This document shows, in pieces, positions 21,258 through 32,118 of a stretch of DNA of 64,000 bases. The notes under the pieces were generated by a model that ran no database searches, was not told the origin of the DNA, and was given only the letters and a program-made list of their open reading frames with translations. Position 1 is the stretch's first letter. Each line of letters starts with the position of its first letter. A program made the translations under genes and the position numbers. This DNA is from Lomentospora prolificans (taxonomy: Eukaryota > Ascomycota > Sordariomycetes > Microascales > Microascaceae). Location of the stretch: NCBI GenBank assembly GCA_029532625.1, contig JARFXM010000006.1, forward strand, positions 2,108,001-2,172,000. Direction: 5' to 3'.

Positions 21258-21727
21258 AATGCGTGTTCCTTAACGAAGGAATCAAAAAGCGTGTACAATC
21301 GGAATTGGAGTTTTCTGCAATTGTCCATTTTCTTTTTCTAATTCATGGGTTAAGCTGATCGGGACCGGATACTAGCATTAACAGTCGTGACTACGGCTGG
21401 TTCGCATCTTTACCCGGAGTTTTTCTTGTTCGCTATGTATTCATTAGGTCTGGATGGTGCGGCGGTAAGGTGTTTTGAGTTCATACGAGTTTTTTGGGCA
21501 CATACAGAGAAAGGCATGCCCGGTGGGTATTTGTTCTACTAGTCTAGCGTCGACATGCCATGGCATCCATCGACGGGAATCTGATAAATAGAGAATATGT
21601 GAACTAGTCTTTGTAGGCTTGCCTTCCGTGTTTAAAGTACATTCGTAACTGCTGTGTGCATAGGTGGATGATTTGTATTTACCAAGTGACATTCCAGCCT
21701 AATCTGAACCGTTCGCTCTTATGGCGC
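21258..21727. other. Intergenic between convergent genes
   Basis: The 3' flanks of the acidic-protein gene (+) and the Zn2Cys6 gene (-). No gene or notable repeat was seen. Confidence 0.5.
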
Positions 21728-23181
21728 TCAAGCTATCGACAATCTATCCAAAGCTAACTTCACGCTCTCGATGACCATCATGCACTGTGGTTTTTCTCCC
21801 CCGGGCGGCGTGACCGTGTGTTTCCCCAGCGGGCTGCAAGTCACCACGTGGCCCGCGGCAACCAGCTTGTCAAGCTTCTCATGGCGGAGCCTTGACCTCT
21901 CCTCTAAGTCATGGACAGCCTGCGCGAGGCCAAAATGTTGGGGTTGAGGGAGGCCATTCGCGGTGCATGACGGGTTTGAAGATTCCGTAGTGAAACCATA
22001 TATTTCGTAGCGGAGGACAGCACGCATGGCGAGCCTCCAGACTTCTGGGTCGAGATCCGAGTCATTGATTACCAGCGCGAGTAGGCAGCCTCCGCTGTCG
22101 CTAGAATTCAGATCATCCCAGACGCCGCCAAGCCGGCGGAAGGAAAAGTGAAGCATCTCATTTCGAGATCTGGCCTCGGCCGCAGCGCAGTCGATGATTT
22201 CGAGCAAGTGGAAGTAACTGTTACTCAAAGATGTGAGGAGGGCACTTAGGAGCATCATGTTTTGGTAAGATTGCATGGGCGGTATCACCAAGGGCGCTTC
22301 GATGAGGACGCTGCTACAGATATTGCAGCGGAGTACATCGTGCGCCGAGCGGGCGGCGGCTCGCGCCGTGCCCATAGCAGTGCTAATGTCGTCGGATATA
22401 TTATTCAGAGAGTCAAGGGCTAGGTAGATGCTGGATAGGCAAGGGCACGTCACGTTTGGGTGAGATTTAAACGGGGTCATTGTGACATTTTGACCCGGAG
22501 CCGCCTGGGCAATGTCAGAGTTCATGTTGCTGCTGCAGGAGATCTGCTGCGTAAAGACGTATTTCGCGATGACCTGGAAGATTTTGTGCACATTCTCCCG
22601 TTTTAATTTTGGTTCTGCGGAGTTGAGTTGATCTAGATTGGTGTTATTGACGAAGTCCATCGAGAGCGGACTAGCATCGTTCAGAGCGAAAGGATCGAAT
22701 GGCATCGTCGAATCCGGAAAGCCAGAAGGCGCAAGGTCGAACGATGGTAAAAGCTCGCTTAGAGACACAAAGTCCGGTATCGAACCCGCCGGTGCAGCGA
22801 TATTGTGCTCTTGTGGCGGTGTTGAGAGTCGGTTGGCGTTGTTATACGACTCCACCGTGCCGTTCGCTGGGCCGGGCTCCGCCTGCTGCTCCGCTTGCGA
22901 GAAGAGCGCCTGTTGGCGCCGCTTTTTTGGACGGCCCATGGGCTTTTGGGCCGAGTAGACACAGCTAAGGGATTCACGGCGACATCTCGAGCACCCATCT
23001 GGCTCTTTGGAGCATGCGAGTTTACGTGATCCTAAGACAGTGTCAATGTCTCAAGTGAGCAGCTTCACGGGAAGAGATATGCAAACATACGACATTCATC
23101 ACAAGCCCTGCGTTTAACAACAGTCTTCGGCCTTGGTGGTGACGGCGGAGTCAATGGCGCGGCTCGAGGTTGCTCGGCCAT
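21728..23181 (-). CDS. Zn2Cys6 transcription factor, AflR-like type
   Basis: Fungal-specific DNA-binding regulator. Two exons, 23181-23091 and 23031-21728, give 464 residues; the 59-nt intron (GTATGT, TTAG) lies within the zinc cluster and splicing completes it. The cluster is C27-x2-C30-x6-C37-x6-C44-x2-C47-x6-C54, the standard binuclear pattern, followed by YSAQKPMGRPKKRRQQ, a basic linker seen in many regulators of this kind. The rest has a Ser/Pro-rich middle and a helical region (LSNSYFHLLEIIDCAAAEARSRNE and downstream) resembling the AflR regulatory domain found in regulators of secondary metabolism. No biosynthetic cluster is visible next to it, so its targets are unknown. It shares a promoter region with the divergent ERB1 gene. 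Confidence 0.88.
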
Positions 23182-23941
23182 ACTTGTCAAGCTGGATTCC
23201 AACTGTAGCTTTCGTGGCGATTAGGCTAGAATTAAGCTTGTGTGCGTGAGAAAACTGGCCAAGGTTCGTCTCCAAAGCGCTTCAAGGTGTAAGCGAGGAG
23301 GAAGTACAAGATACGAGACGACTCTATATAAGGAATATAGCTAGGAACGATCAATTTCACAGGTAGTTGGATGATGGGATGTTCTCCATGACATTGGGCT
23401 TAAAGGATCAGTTATGTACTTTGACCTTGATGGCTGGTGCTGAGAGGGTTAGTTTGTACTGGTAGAAGCAAGTACAATTGATCCTTTGGTATCTGAGCAA
23501 GTTTGTGTACACAAGTTTCGCGCTTTCCTGGCTTGCTTGTTGGGTAGTTTCTCACTGTTGGTACTTGCTTACGTATCGTCTGGATTGTTCTGCGGCACGA
23601 GAATAGAGGGGGGCAGACTCCCAAGCCACCAGTGCTGGCGCCACTGAGGGTACATCATTGTAAGGCTGGTGAGGGTAGCAATGGATCCATTGTTACCTTG
23701 CATATCTTATCCTGGTGCCCCGCCAGGAATAGGCGGTGACGGATTGGACCTGGCAGAACTTTTGTTAGCGAAGGTGGGAAGGGAAAAAAAAAAGTTTTGG
23801 AGCTTTTGAGAGCCGACTTTTGCAACATTTACAATACCTCTTCCCAGTGTTCTCAATTACACACGACATTCAATACCGGAATCCTAGCCCAATTCCCATC
23901 AAAGGACTGCACATCATACGAATAGTATACGTACTATTGAG
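23182..23941. promoter_or_regulatory. Bidirectional promoter region, Zn2Cys6 factor and ERB1
   Basis: 760 bp between divergent start codons. It includes words such as CAAGTACAAT and TACTTGCTTACG near 23460-23580, but no site could be assigned to a named factor. No coding exon was seen. Confidence 0.45.
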
Positions 23942-26275
23942 ATGCCGGCTTCCGATACCGGCCGGAAGCGGAAACTTTCGCTGAGGGACCCCCCGGCCGA
24001 CGACGACGGGTTCGGTGATGGCGATTTTGAAGGCGTCCTCTCTCAGAGCGATGATGATGACAAACTCGCCAATTCCGACTCTGAAGGCAGCGAGGCCGAA
24101 TATGAGGAGGGAGATCTTTCCGAGGACCCAGACATCTCGGGAGATGAGGGCGAGGATTTGGAGGGGAACGGACCCGATACGACGGCGAAAGTAAATGGGG
24201 ATAACCATGATGAGCCCAATTACAGGGTAGTGACCGACGCAAACGGAGATACTCGATATGAGTACGAGGAAATTGATCCTGTCTATGACTCGGACGACAC
24301 AGACGCCGGAGAGCAAGCCAATACGATCGGAAATATTCCCCTCTCCTTCTACGATAGCTACCCGCATATCGGCTACACCCTCGATGGAAAGAAGATTATG
24401 CGTCCGGCAGCAGGAGATGCGCTAGACTCATTACTCGACTCTATCGAAGTTCCGAAGGATTGGACGGGTCTCACTGACCCCGCGACTGGTCTACCTCTGC
24501 GTATCAGCCAGGATGAATTGGAGATCTTGAAGAAGATTCAGCTGAACGAAATTCCCGAAGATGGATACGATCCCTATCCTGTATGGTGGCCTCTGTCTTC
24601 GAAGTCTTGCTGTCCCGAGCTAACTTTTCTTTAGGATCTCGTTGAGTACTTCACTAGTATAGAGGAGAAGATGCCCCTCAGCTCGGCCCCTGAGCCTAAG
24701 CGGCGATTCGTACCCTCCAAGCATGAGGCTAAGCGGGTAGCCAAGATGGTCCGCCTCATCCGTGAAGGAAAACTGCTTCCGTATAAACCGCCCGAGGAGA
24801 ATGAGAGGGAAGAAGAGGAGAAGGAGGATGCTTGGTACGACGTCTGGGCCAACGAGGAAGCCAAGGAGCCTCACGTTATGCATATCCCCGCACCCAAATT
24901 ACCGCCCCCGGAGCACGATCTTAGCATTAACCCGCCTGAAGAATATTTACCTTCAAAGGATGAGAGGAAAGCTTGGGAGGATCAGTCACCCGAAGACCGC
25001 ACCAAGGAGTACCTACCAACCAAGTACGACTCGCTGCGAAAAGTCCCGGCTTATATGGACTTTACGAAGGAGCGATTCGAGAGGTGCTTGGATCTTTATC
25101 TCGCCCCCCGTATCCGCAAGAACCGACTCAACATCGATCCCATGTCTCTTCTTCCCAAACTACCCCGTCCTGAAGAACTCAAGCCCTTCCCCACGTTATG
25201 TCAAACCACTTTCAAACTTCACGAAGGGCGCGTCCGCAGCGTCTCTGTTAGCCCGACGGGTGATTGGATTGCTTCTGGTGGTGATGATGGCACTGTATGC
25301 GTGTGGGACCTCAACGGGCATCTTGAGTACCGTGTCAAACTGAGCAGCGACGAACCCGTAGATGCTGTGCGGTGGCGCCCCACTAAGGATACCCTCATCA
25401 TTGCAGCTGCTGTTGGCGACGATGTCTTCATGATAGTGCCGGACATTGGTGTGGATAGCGTGCTAGACAATAGCCGAGACGTCCTTGATGCCGGTTTCGG
25501 ATACGCTACGAATGGGAAGCAAATGACGGGTGGTACCACGGCCGATGGCCAACGAAAAGAGCCACCGGCAAAGTGGGCCAGGCCTGGTTCTCGTCTCGAG
25601 GCACAGGGCGTCCTCCTCAAGGCCACCCTGAGGTCTACGGTCAAGGTTCTCAGTTGGCATAGGCGTGGTGACTTCTTCTGCACAGTCTCTCCCAACGGCC
25701 AGCGGGCCGCTATTGCGATACACACGCTATCGAAGCATCTTACGCAAATTCCATTTAGGCGACTCCGCGGGCTCCCTCAAACTGCGCACTTCCATCCTTC
25801 CCGCCCTCTCTTCTTTGTCGCTACGAGACAAGCCATCCGCTGCTACGACCTTCAACAGCAACAACTGGTCAAGATTCTCCAACCCGGCGCAAGGCACATT
25901 TCATCCTTTGACATCCATCCCGGCGGCGATAATGTGCTGGTTGGGAGTTACGACAGGAGGCTACTGTGGCATGATATGGATCTTTCCGCTCGGCCATACA
26001 AGACCATGCGGTTCCACCCTCGGGCAATTCGCGCGGTCAAGTTCCACAAGGGAGGGTTCCCGCTGTTTGCGGACGCAAGTGACGACGGCACGCTGCAGAT
26101 CTTCCACGGCAAGGTAGTTAGCGACTTGATGGAAAATGCCACGATCGTGCCTGTCAAGATGCTACGAGGCCACGACGTGGTGGCAAGTTTGGGTGTCCTA
26201 GATGTTGACTGGCACAGCAGCCATCCTTGGTGTGTAAGTGCAGGGGCGGACTCGACTTGTAAATTGTGGTGTTAA
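23942..26275 (+). CDS. ERB1: Ribosome biogenesis protein ERB1 (BOP1 homolog)
   Basis: Nucleolar WD40 protein of the Erb1-Ytm1-Nop7 (PeBoW) complex, needed for 27S pre-rRNA processing and 60S subunit assembly. Two exons, 23942-24580 and 24635-26275, give 759 residues; the 54-nt intron has GTATGG, GCTAAC branch and TTTAG. The N-terminal 120 residues are very acidic. The BOP1 N-terminal domain follows with HIGYTLDGKKIMRP, DALDSLLDSIEVPKDW, EYFTSIEEKMPLSSAPEPKRRFVPSKHEAKRV and SLRKVPAYMDFTKERFERCLDLYLAPR. The WD40 propeller starts at HEGRVRSVSVSPTGDWIASGGDDGTVCVWD and ends with HPWCVSAGADSTCKLWC at the terminus. Length and order are those of fungal Erb1. Confidence 0.96.
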
Positions 26276-26975
26276 AGCTGGGGAAGTCATGTGCAAGCAT
26301 AGGGCCCATTATCAAAAAACGAGGGAGGCTAAGGTCTGTTGCGACCCGGAGCGGTGAGCAGGAGGCGGTGTAGTCGTGTCTATTATGCAAGGAAGGATCG
26401 CAGGTTCTTAGTCTAACAAGTCCTCACCAAAATAGAATACCCACTTCAGAATTTCTGAGTCCGAGGAAACTCGCCTCGCGTAATTCGTTTCAAATACAAC
26501 GAATATCGTCCAGGTGGTTGTTGTGGCGATGTACCATTCATGACTTGTACAGTCAGACTGGCAAAATGTCAGGAAACAGGCACCTTCACCCATGCCACTT
26601 ACAAGTAATATACTGGCTGCCTGCGAGATTGGGTGGGCCCGGACTATTGATCATCCATTTACATCCATATCGCGACAAGATGCCCTAATTGGCTTATTAT
26701 ACGTTTGCCCTACATGTCACGCACCCCTCGTGGCTGGCCCTAGTGGCTCTTTCATTACAATGATACCCTGAGATCCTATTGAATGACCGGCCGTGGTTGC
26801 CTTCGCCCTGTCAGCTTTGATGGCATTTTCCCTTCGGCCCTCCTGTGGCAATGCCCCTCTCCCTTCTTTCCCTCTGCCACGAGCTCCTTGTTCCTCTTAT
26901 CTCTCTCTACTCTCTACTCCTTCCCTCTTCCCCTCTCATGTACTTCTCCGACTAGCCTTCTATCTTTATCAAAGC
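26276..26975. other. Intergenic between convergent ERB1 and GDSL genes
   Basis: Contains a C/T-rich tract at about 26850-26960 on the plus strand, which lies in the 3' flank of the minus-strand hydrolase gene. No gene was seen. Confidence 0.5.
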
Positions 26976-28352
26976 TTACACTCCATTCTTGAACCTCCGG
27001 AAAAGACCAAGATCAACCGCCGCTGCCATGGCCTTATAGCCGGTTGGGCTCAAGTGCAAGTTGTCGCCCGAGTCATATTCTGAAGCAAGCTGCTCGGGGT
27101 TTTCTGGGTCCCTCACAGCTTCATCAAAGTCGATGACGGCATCGAACCGTCCGCTCGTCCTGATCCACTCGTTAACTCGCTGCCGGGTTGCCTCCATAGC
27201 CGGGTCATTATAGACGGACTGGGCACCGATAATGGGGGTGATGGTAGCTCCGAACACGGCAATATTGAACCGGTGAAGCCGCGTGATGATCTGATCGAAA
27301 GCGGCGATGAGGCGATCACCCACGGCCTGTTGTGATGCCTCATCTGTGCCGGCAGTACCGATGTCATTTACGCCCTCATATATGATGGCGTATCGGGTTC
27401 CTGGCATCGAGATGACATCACGGTCGATACGACCCAGAGCGTTGGGACCTAATCCATCTGCAAGAACACGGTTTCCTCCTGCGGCCTGGTTGATAACGGC
27501 AATATTTCTCGCCTCACCCCGGCTCTCCTTCATACGGTTGAGGAGCTGGTCGGGCCATCGATCATTCTTGTCTGTAGTCGAACCCCTACCATCCGTGATG
27601 CTATCCCCGACAATGATAACCGCCGAAGCATCCTTCTTGACCTGGCCCTCGATGCTACTGATAAAGTACCAATGAGCCGCACTCGAGGCTCCCTCAAGAG
27701 CTGCCTGGCCAATAGAATTTCCCTTGACAAACCACGAAGTTGTACGGCTACCAGGATGGGAGGTGATCTCGTTAGTTGTCTGGCCCCGCTCGAGGTAGAG
27801 ATCGATAGTGACGATTGACTGCGCCTTGACTGAGAGTTCGACGGGATCAGAGAGCACTGAAGCACCATTGGGGATGACGAAACTGTCGCTGCCCGAAAAT
27901 GTGAGCCTCTTAACGGTCGATGTGTCGATGGTGCTAAGGCCCGCTTCGTTGGTGGGTGGGAGCGCAATGCTAGCAGCCGTAATGGGCAGATCGGAACCGC
28001 CGAAGACATTGTTGATCTCGAGACGAATGGTCTCGGCGTCGAGGGTAACCATGACGGTTTGCCTGATTGTGGAATCCTCGAAGACAAGCCCGGTGGCGTT
28101 CTGCAATTAACATCGGGTGTCAGTGCGAGTCTCTCAACATAGCCTGTTAAAAGCTTCTAAAGCTTGGATGGAAGGACGAACAAAACCCTCGGGGGGAAGG
28201 TTTGAGGGCTCGGTGAGCTGAGGCATTGCGCCCCAGATCGTAAGCCACTTCTTATCCGCGCGTGTGCATATCTTGCTCGGCGATGCTTCCGGTACAACAC
28301 TAGCCAAAGCGAGGGCCGCGGTAAAAGCGATCTTCAACGATAACCCAAACAT
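26976..28352 (-). CDS. Secreted SGNH/GDSL-family hydrolase
   Basis: Esterase or acylhydrolase of the SGNH superfamily, probably secreted. Two exons, 28352-28182 and 28100-26976, give 431 residues; splicing joins NLPPEGF to NATGLVFEDSTIRQTV with the acceptor TTGCAG. A signal peptide is evident: MFGLSLKIAFTAALALASVVPEA. An N-terminal beta-rich domain (IRLEINNVFGGSDLPITAASIALP) precedes the catalytic domain. The four SGNH blocks are visible: VGDSITDG (nucleophile Ser), AAGGNRVL (Gly), EGVNDIG (Asn) and DNLHLSPTGY (Asp and His), in the right order and spacing. This two-domain layout is common in extracellular fungal GDSL proteins. Substrate cannot be told from sequence; polysaccharide deacetylation or lipid ester cleavage are both possible. 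Confidence 0.9.
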
Positions 28353-29952
28353 GGCGAATGAGATGGACGAAACGATCAGCACGATTTACTTTTGCGAAAA
28401 GGCAGGGCGGCGTATACGCTCACGGTGGGCGACGACGAACACACGAGGTCCAAACTGTGAGGAATCCTGTTCATCTTCTCCACGAGGTTGAGGCATCGGG
28501 GCTTACTTGAGTGTTAACCCCTTGCCATATATATACATATTTATTAATCCGCCTACTAAAAGTCGCCAAGTGCCGCGGATGAGCTTGCAACCTCACGTCT
28601 TGTTCTACACTCGTGATCTCCTCACTGTCTCTTTTCCCGACGGTACCATGAATTACAACCGCGCCGTCGCATTTTATCCCAATTCCGCGGTCCGCGGTTC
28701 ACGGTCGCCAAACGCAGATGAGAATAAGATTGATGAAGCCGATATTATCAATATAGCCTAAATAAATTAAACCCACCGGGATGGGTGTTCAAGACCGCCC
28801 CACAAAGCGAACGACGCGAGCAAGCCTGGTGCGACAGAGGGTGGTGAGGGGAAGCGTGGATTTGGGGAAATTGGGGAACAAAACGGGCGGATTCCTCAAG
28901 GCTCACAATCAAGAGGACGGAAAAATGACACCGGGGCATGGGGCGCAGTCCCGGCGGAGTTCACCGGGTCATGGCTTGCTCGGGTCGATGCGACATGGGC
29001 CGGAACCCTCTTGGGTCGGGTATGTATGTCCAGTCCCTATTATACTACCACGTTTATTACACGGTTCGCGAAATGGCGATCTGCTTGCGTAGCGTGTGCT
29101 AATGTTTGATACATTTGTGCACTTGGCTACAACAGCAACCGCGCAGAGAAATGCGACGGTCCTTGAGGCCATGACACGCTCGAAGCCGAGCGGACGTGCT
29201 TCGGAAGTGGGTGCCGCCTGGCCAGCAACATGCACTCAATGGACTAGCAGCGGAGCGACAGTTGGATTGAATTTCGCACTAGATCAAGAGCGGAAAGAAG
29301 AAAAGGAAAGAAAGAAAGAAAGGAAGAAGAGAGTCAAGGCAACCCGAGCGAGAGTCCGATCAGACGGCGAAGCACATGGACGATCCAAAACAATACGACG
29401 ATCCGACTCTTAGAGACATACGTGCACACAACAAGGCATCAATAATGTCTCCCCACCTTGTGCAAAGAAATCAGAAATGCGTGCCGATCCGCGAAGCTAC
29501 AGTTCCTTTCCGCCGGTCCCAGTCTATTTTTCTTTCTTTCTTTTTTCGACACCATTCTCAAGCATGCCACACTCCTCCCCGTCGCCGTGCTTTCAGAGAA
29601 AACAGAAGAGAGAGGAAATGGCCCAGAGACACGAACGAAATTCGTTGCCAATCGTGGGATAAACACACCGCTATCTGGAAGAGAAAGGTGTCATCGATGG
29701 CTTGCTCCAAACGCAACCTTGCCTATTTCATCCGGCTGCTCTGGCGCCGTGATCCAAAGGGGGGATCAAAAAAGGGTAAAAAGGAAAAAAATGGAAGGTA
29801 CAAAAACACACGCAAAGAAAATTAGGGCATTCATCAACATCCGAAGCATAAGTGTCGAGATCCAATGCAGGAGGAAGTAGGCAAGGGCGATTCCACAAGC
29901 CCGTCTTTCCTTAGCTTTCCAGAGTGAAAGAGAGGAGCCACTGGGACTTTCG
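28353..29952. other. Intergenic, low-complexity patches
   Basis: No gene could be supported in 1.6 kb. A purine tract of GAAA-type repeats lies at about 29295-29335 and another A/G-rich stretch at 29755-29800. Confidence 0.45.
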
Positions 29953-30669
29953 TCACGGGCGATGGAAATCAATCCAACTCCCATCCATCTCTTCAGCTGC
30001 ATCGATTCCGACGTCAGATGCGGCTGGATACGGTCCGAACTGAACGAGAACCCAGTCCGCATCGGTCCGGGGAAAGAGCTTGTCGAGGTTCCGAAGGTCC
30101 TGCATATGCCTAGCTGCTCCGCTAGGCCGAGAAGCGTTGGCCTTGGGACTCTCTCGGCCGAGAGGCCAAACGTCTTGGCCCTCGAACCAAGTGTGTATGT
30201 AATCGGATCGCTCGTCTTGAATGCCGGTTATCATAGTCAATGCCGGCTGGCGTTCGACGTTCTGTATCGGCTCACGGGGCCCTTGAGCCTGGGTAGCGAC
30301 ATCATGGCTGCTGAATTGGAGCTGGTGAGCAGTTAGATCGGTGGAGGGTACGCAAGTTGTGATGAACATGTCGTCTGACGACATGGCGTCGGCGGGAACT
30401 GGGCTGTCCGTCACGATACGGGATGGCGCGCCGTTGTAGGCGATGTCTCCATTCACTAAACGATCAATAGGAGGCAGGAAGTCGGCCATGGTATCGGCAT
30501 GGTGGACGAGACTGATGGGTCTGAACATGCCGTCAATTTCCCGAACATGAGGAAGGTTCCTCTCTAACAACTGAGGTGGTTCCTCAGGACGGGGCTCTTC
30601 TGAAAGAAGATATTTGCCCTTTGCCCTGTTTCTTGGGCTGGCCGAGTCTTTATGGTCTCTGCTGCACAT
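29953..30669 (-). CDS. Hypothetical protein
   Basis: Single open frame of 238 residues beginning MCSRDHKDSASPRNRAKG. It matches no family I know and shows no signal peptide, membrane segment or repeat. Codon use and amino-acid composition are balanced (acidic and Pro/Ser-rich, with a C-terminal ADWVLVQFGPYPA and EEMDGSWIDFHRP). It is clearly longer than other frames in this gene-poor stretch, which argues weakly for a real gene. It could be lineage-specific or chance. Confidence 0.4.
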   Translation of the reverse strand: MCSRDHKDSASPRNRAKGKYLLSEEPRPEEPPQLLERNLPHVREIDGMFRPISLVHHADTMADFLPPIDRLVNGDIAYNGAPSRIVTDSPVPADAMSSDDMFITTCVPSTDLTAHQLQFSSHDVATQAQGPREPIQNVERQPALTMITGIQDERSDYIHTWFEGQDVWPLGRESPKANASRPSGAARHMQDLRNLDKLFPRTDADWVLVQFGPYPAASDVGIDAAEEMDGSWIDFHRP

Positions 30670-31843
30670 TTGGTCTTGGGTAGGAGTTGTCGAGATGATG
30701 AAAGATTAATGGACGGAACCAGCGTCAGTGTGAGTGATCAGCGTATTGTTACAAATCAGCTATCGACTCCAAGAGTGGTGGTAACCGAAGCTAGCTGAAG
30801 CCAAGCCAGGAAGGAATGAATCGGAGCTGCGCCGCAGTGGAAGCTCTCTTAGATATATATATGCCCAGGACCAACCCTGGTGGTTGATGAAATGTGCTGC
30901 TGCACAGGAAGCACGACACAGAGAGGCGGTGAAACCTGCAATTTTCTGTGTCGTAGTGCTTCTGATGAATGCATCGAATACACCTGAGAAGTGGGTTGGA
31001 AGCAAAGACGGGTGGAATTATGGGATACTTTGTACCCGAACGGTTCTGGCACCACCTTGTCTTTTTGGGGTTTTGTTTTTCTGAGGCGGACGGGTGGGTG
31101 GATGCATGGTGGGGGAGGATGGGTGGGCTGAACAAGGGGTCTGACTACCTGCTGCACTCTCTTAACAAGTATCGATCTTTTCAATGGATGACTTGGAGTT
31201 TCTCTTGAAAAGGAGTAATGCCATCGGGGACAAAACGGGGCGGCGAGCAAATTTCCGTAGTGAGACATGCATCACCTCATCGAGGACGCTGGCAGCATGG
31301 TCTCAGATTCGGTACCCTACCCGCATCAATACGGCCGCCAAGTTACGACAGAACAAAACGATTAAGAAATGGAAGAAAAGAAATTCCGACGGTGGCAGAG
31401 CGCCAGCCTAGCGAGTGAGGCCGGGAACGACCTGGCCAGACGAGGAATGAGTTCCGTCATCGTGCACCGGGAGCAAGAGGCTTTCGCGTGGTCTGCGCCT
31501 CGTTTTCGTAGGCTCCATTTCACCTCTTTTTCTCTTGCAAATTTTCTCTACTAGCTCCGTTGACCACCGTCCTTAGGGTAATAATAAGTGGTGGCAGTTC
31601 CTTCTTCTCTGGTGAGATCCCTCGACGTGAGGCTGCTCTCTGAGCACGCATTTCACTTGTCTCGAAATCTGAAAGCTAGGGCGGTGAGCTGGTGGCCACT
31701 ATGTACTTCGTAGTAGGTAGGCCCTTATCGTCTGCCAGTTAGCCAGCTGTGTTTGGAGTTAAGAGGGTGGTCACCGGACTGCACACCCTCGGCCGGTGCG
31801 ATATTAGGGAGAAACACATACAAGTATCCACACACACTTACAT

Positions 31844-31862
31844 ACACACACACACACACACA
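31844..31862. repeat. (CA)n microsatellite
   Basis: About nine AC dinucleotides in a row, preceded by shorter CACACA runs. A simple sequence repeat with no link to a gene. Confidence 0.85.
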
Positions 31863-32079
31863 GTCACCAGAGTCCAGTCCTGACAAGGCGCTGACCCTGT
31901 CCCGGAAGGAGCGCCAGCTGGCTGGGAGAGACGACATCGGCTCGTTGCCTAGAATTTCGGTGGCATTCTCCGGTAAGTATGGGTGTCCTGTTGTTGGGAT
32001 CATGAGGAGACCACCTCAGGCCGTCAAGCATGGACTACCGATTCGCGCTGCGATTCGAGGTTTCTTCTCTTTTCCTTTT

Positions 32080-32081
<2 letters not shown>

Positions 32082-32118
<37 letters not shown>
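32082..32118. repeat. 37-nt poly-T tract
   Basis: Uninterrupted run of T, preceded by CTTTTCC-type steps. It may be a polyA tail of a reverse-transcribed insertion on the minus strand or a slippage-expanded homopolymer. No retroelement frame was seen beside it. Confidence 0.9.
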
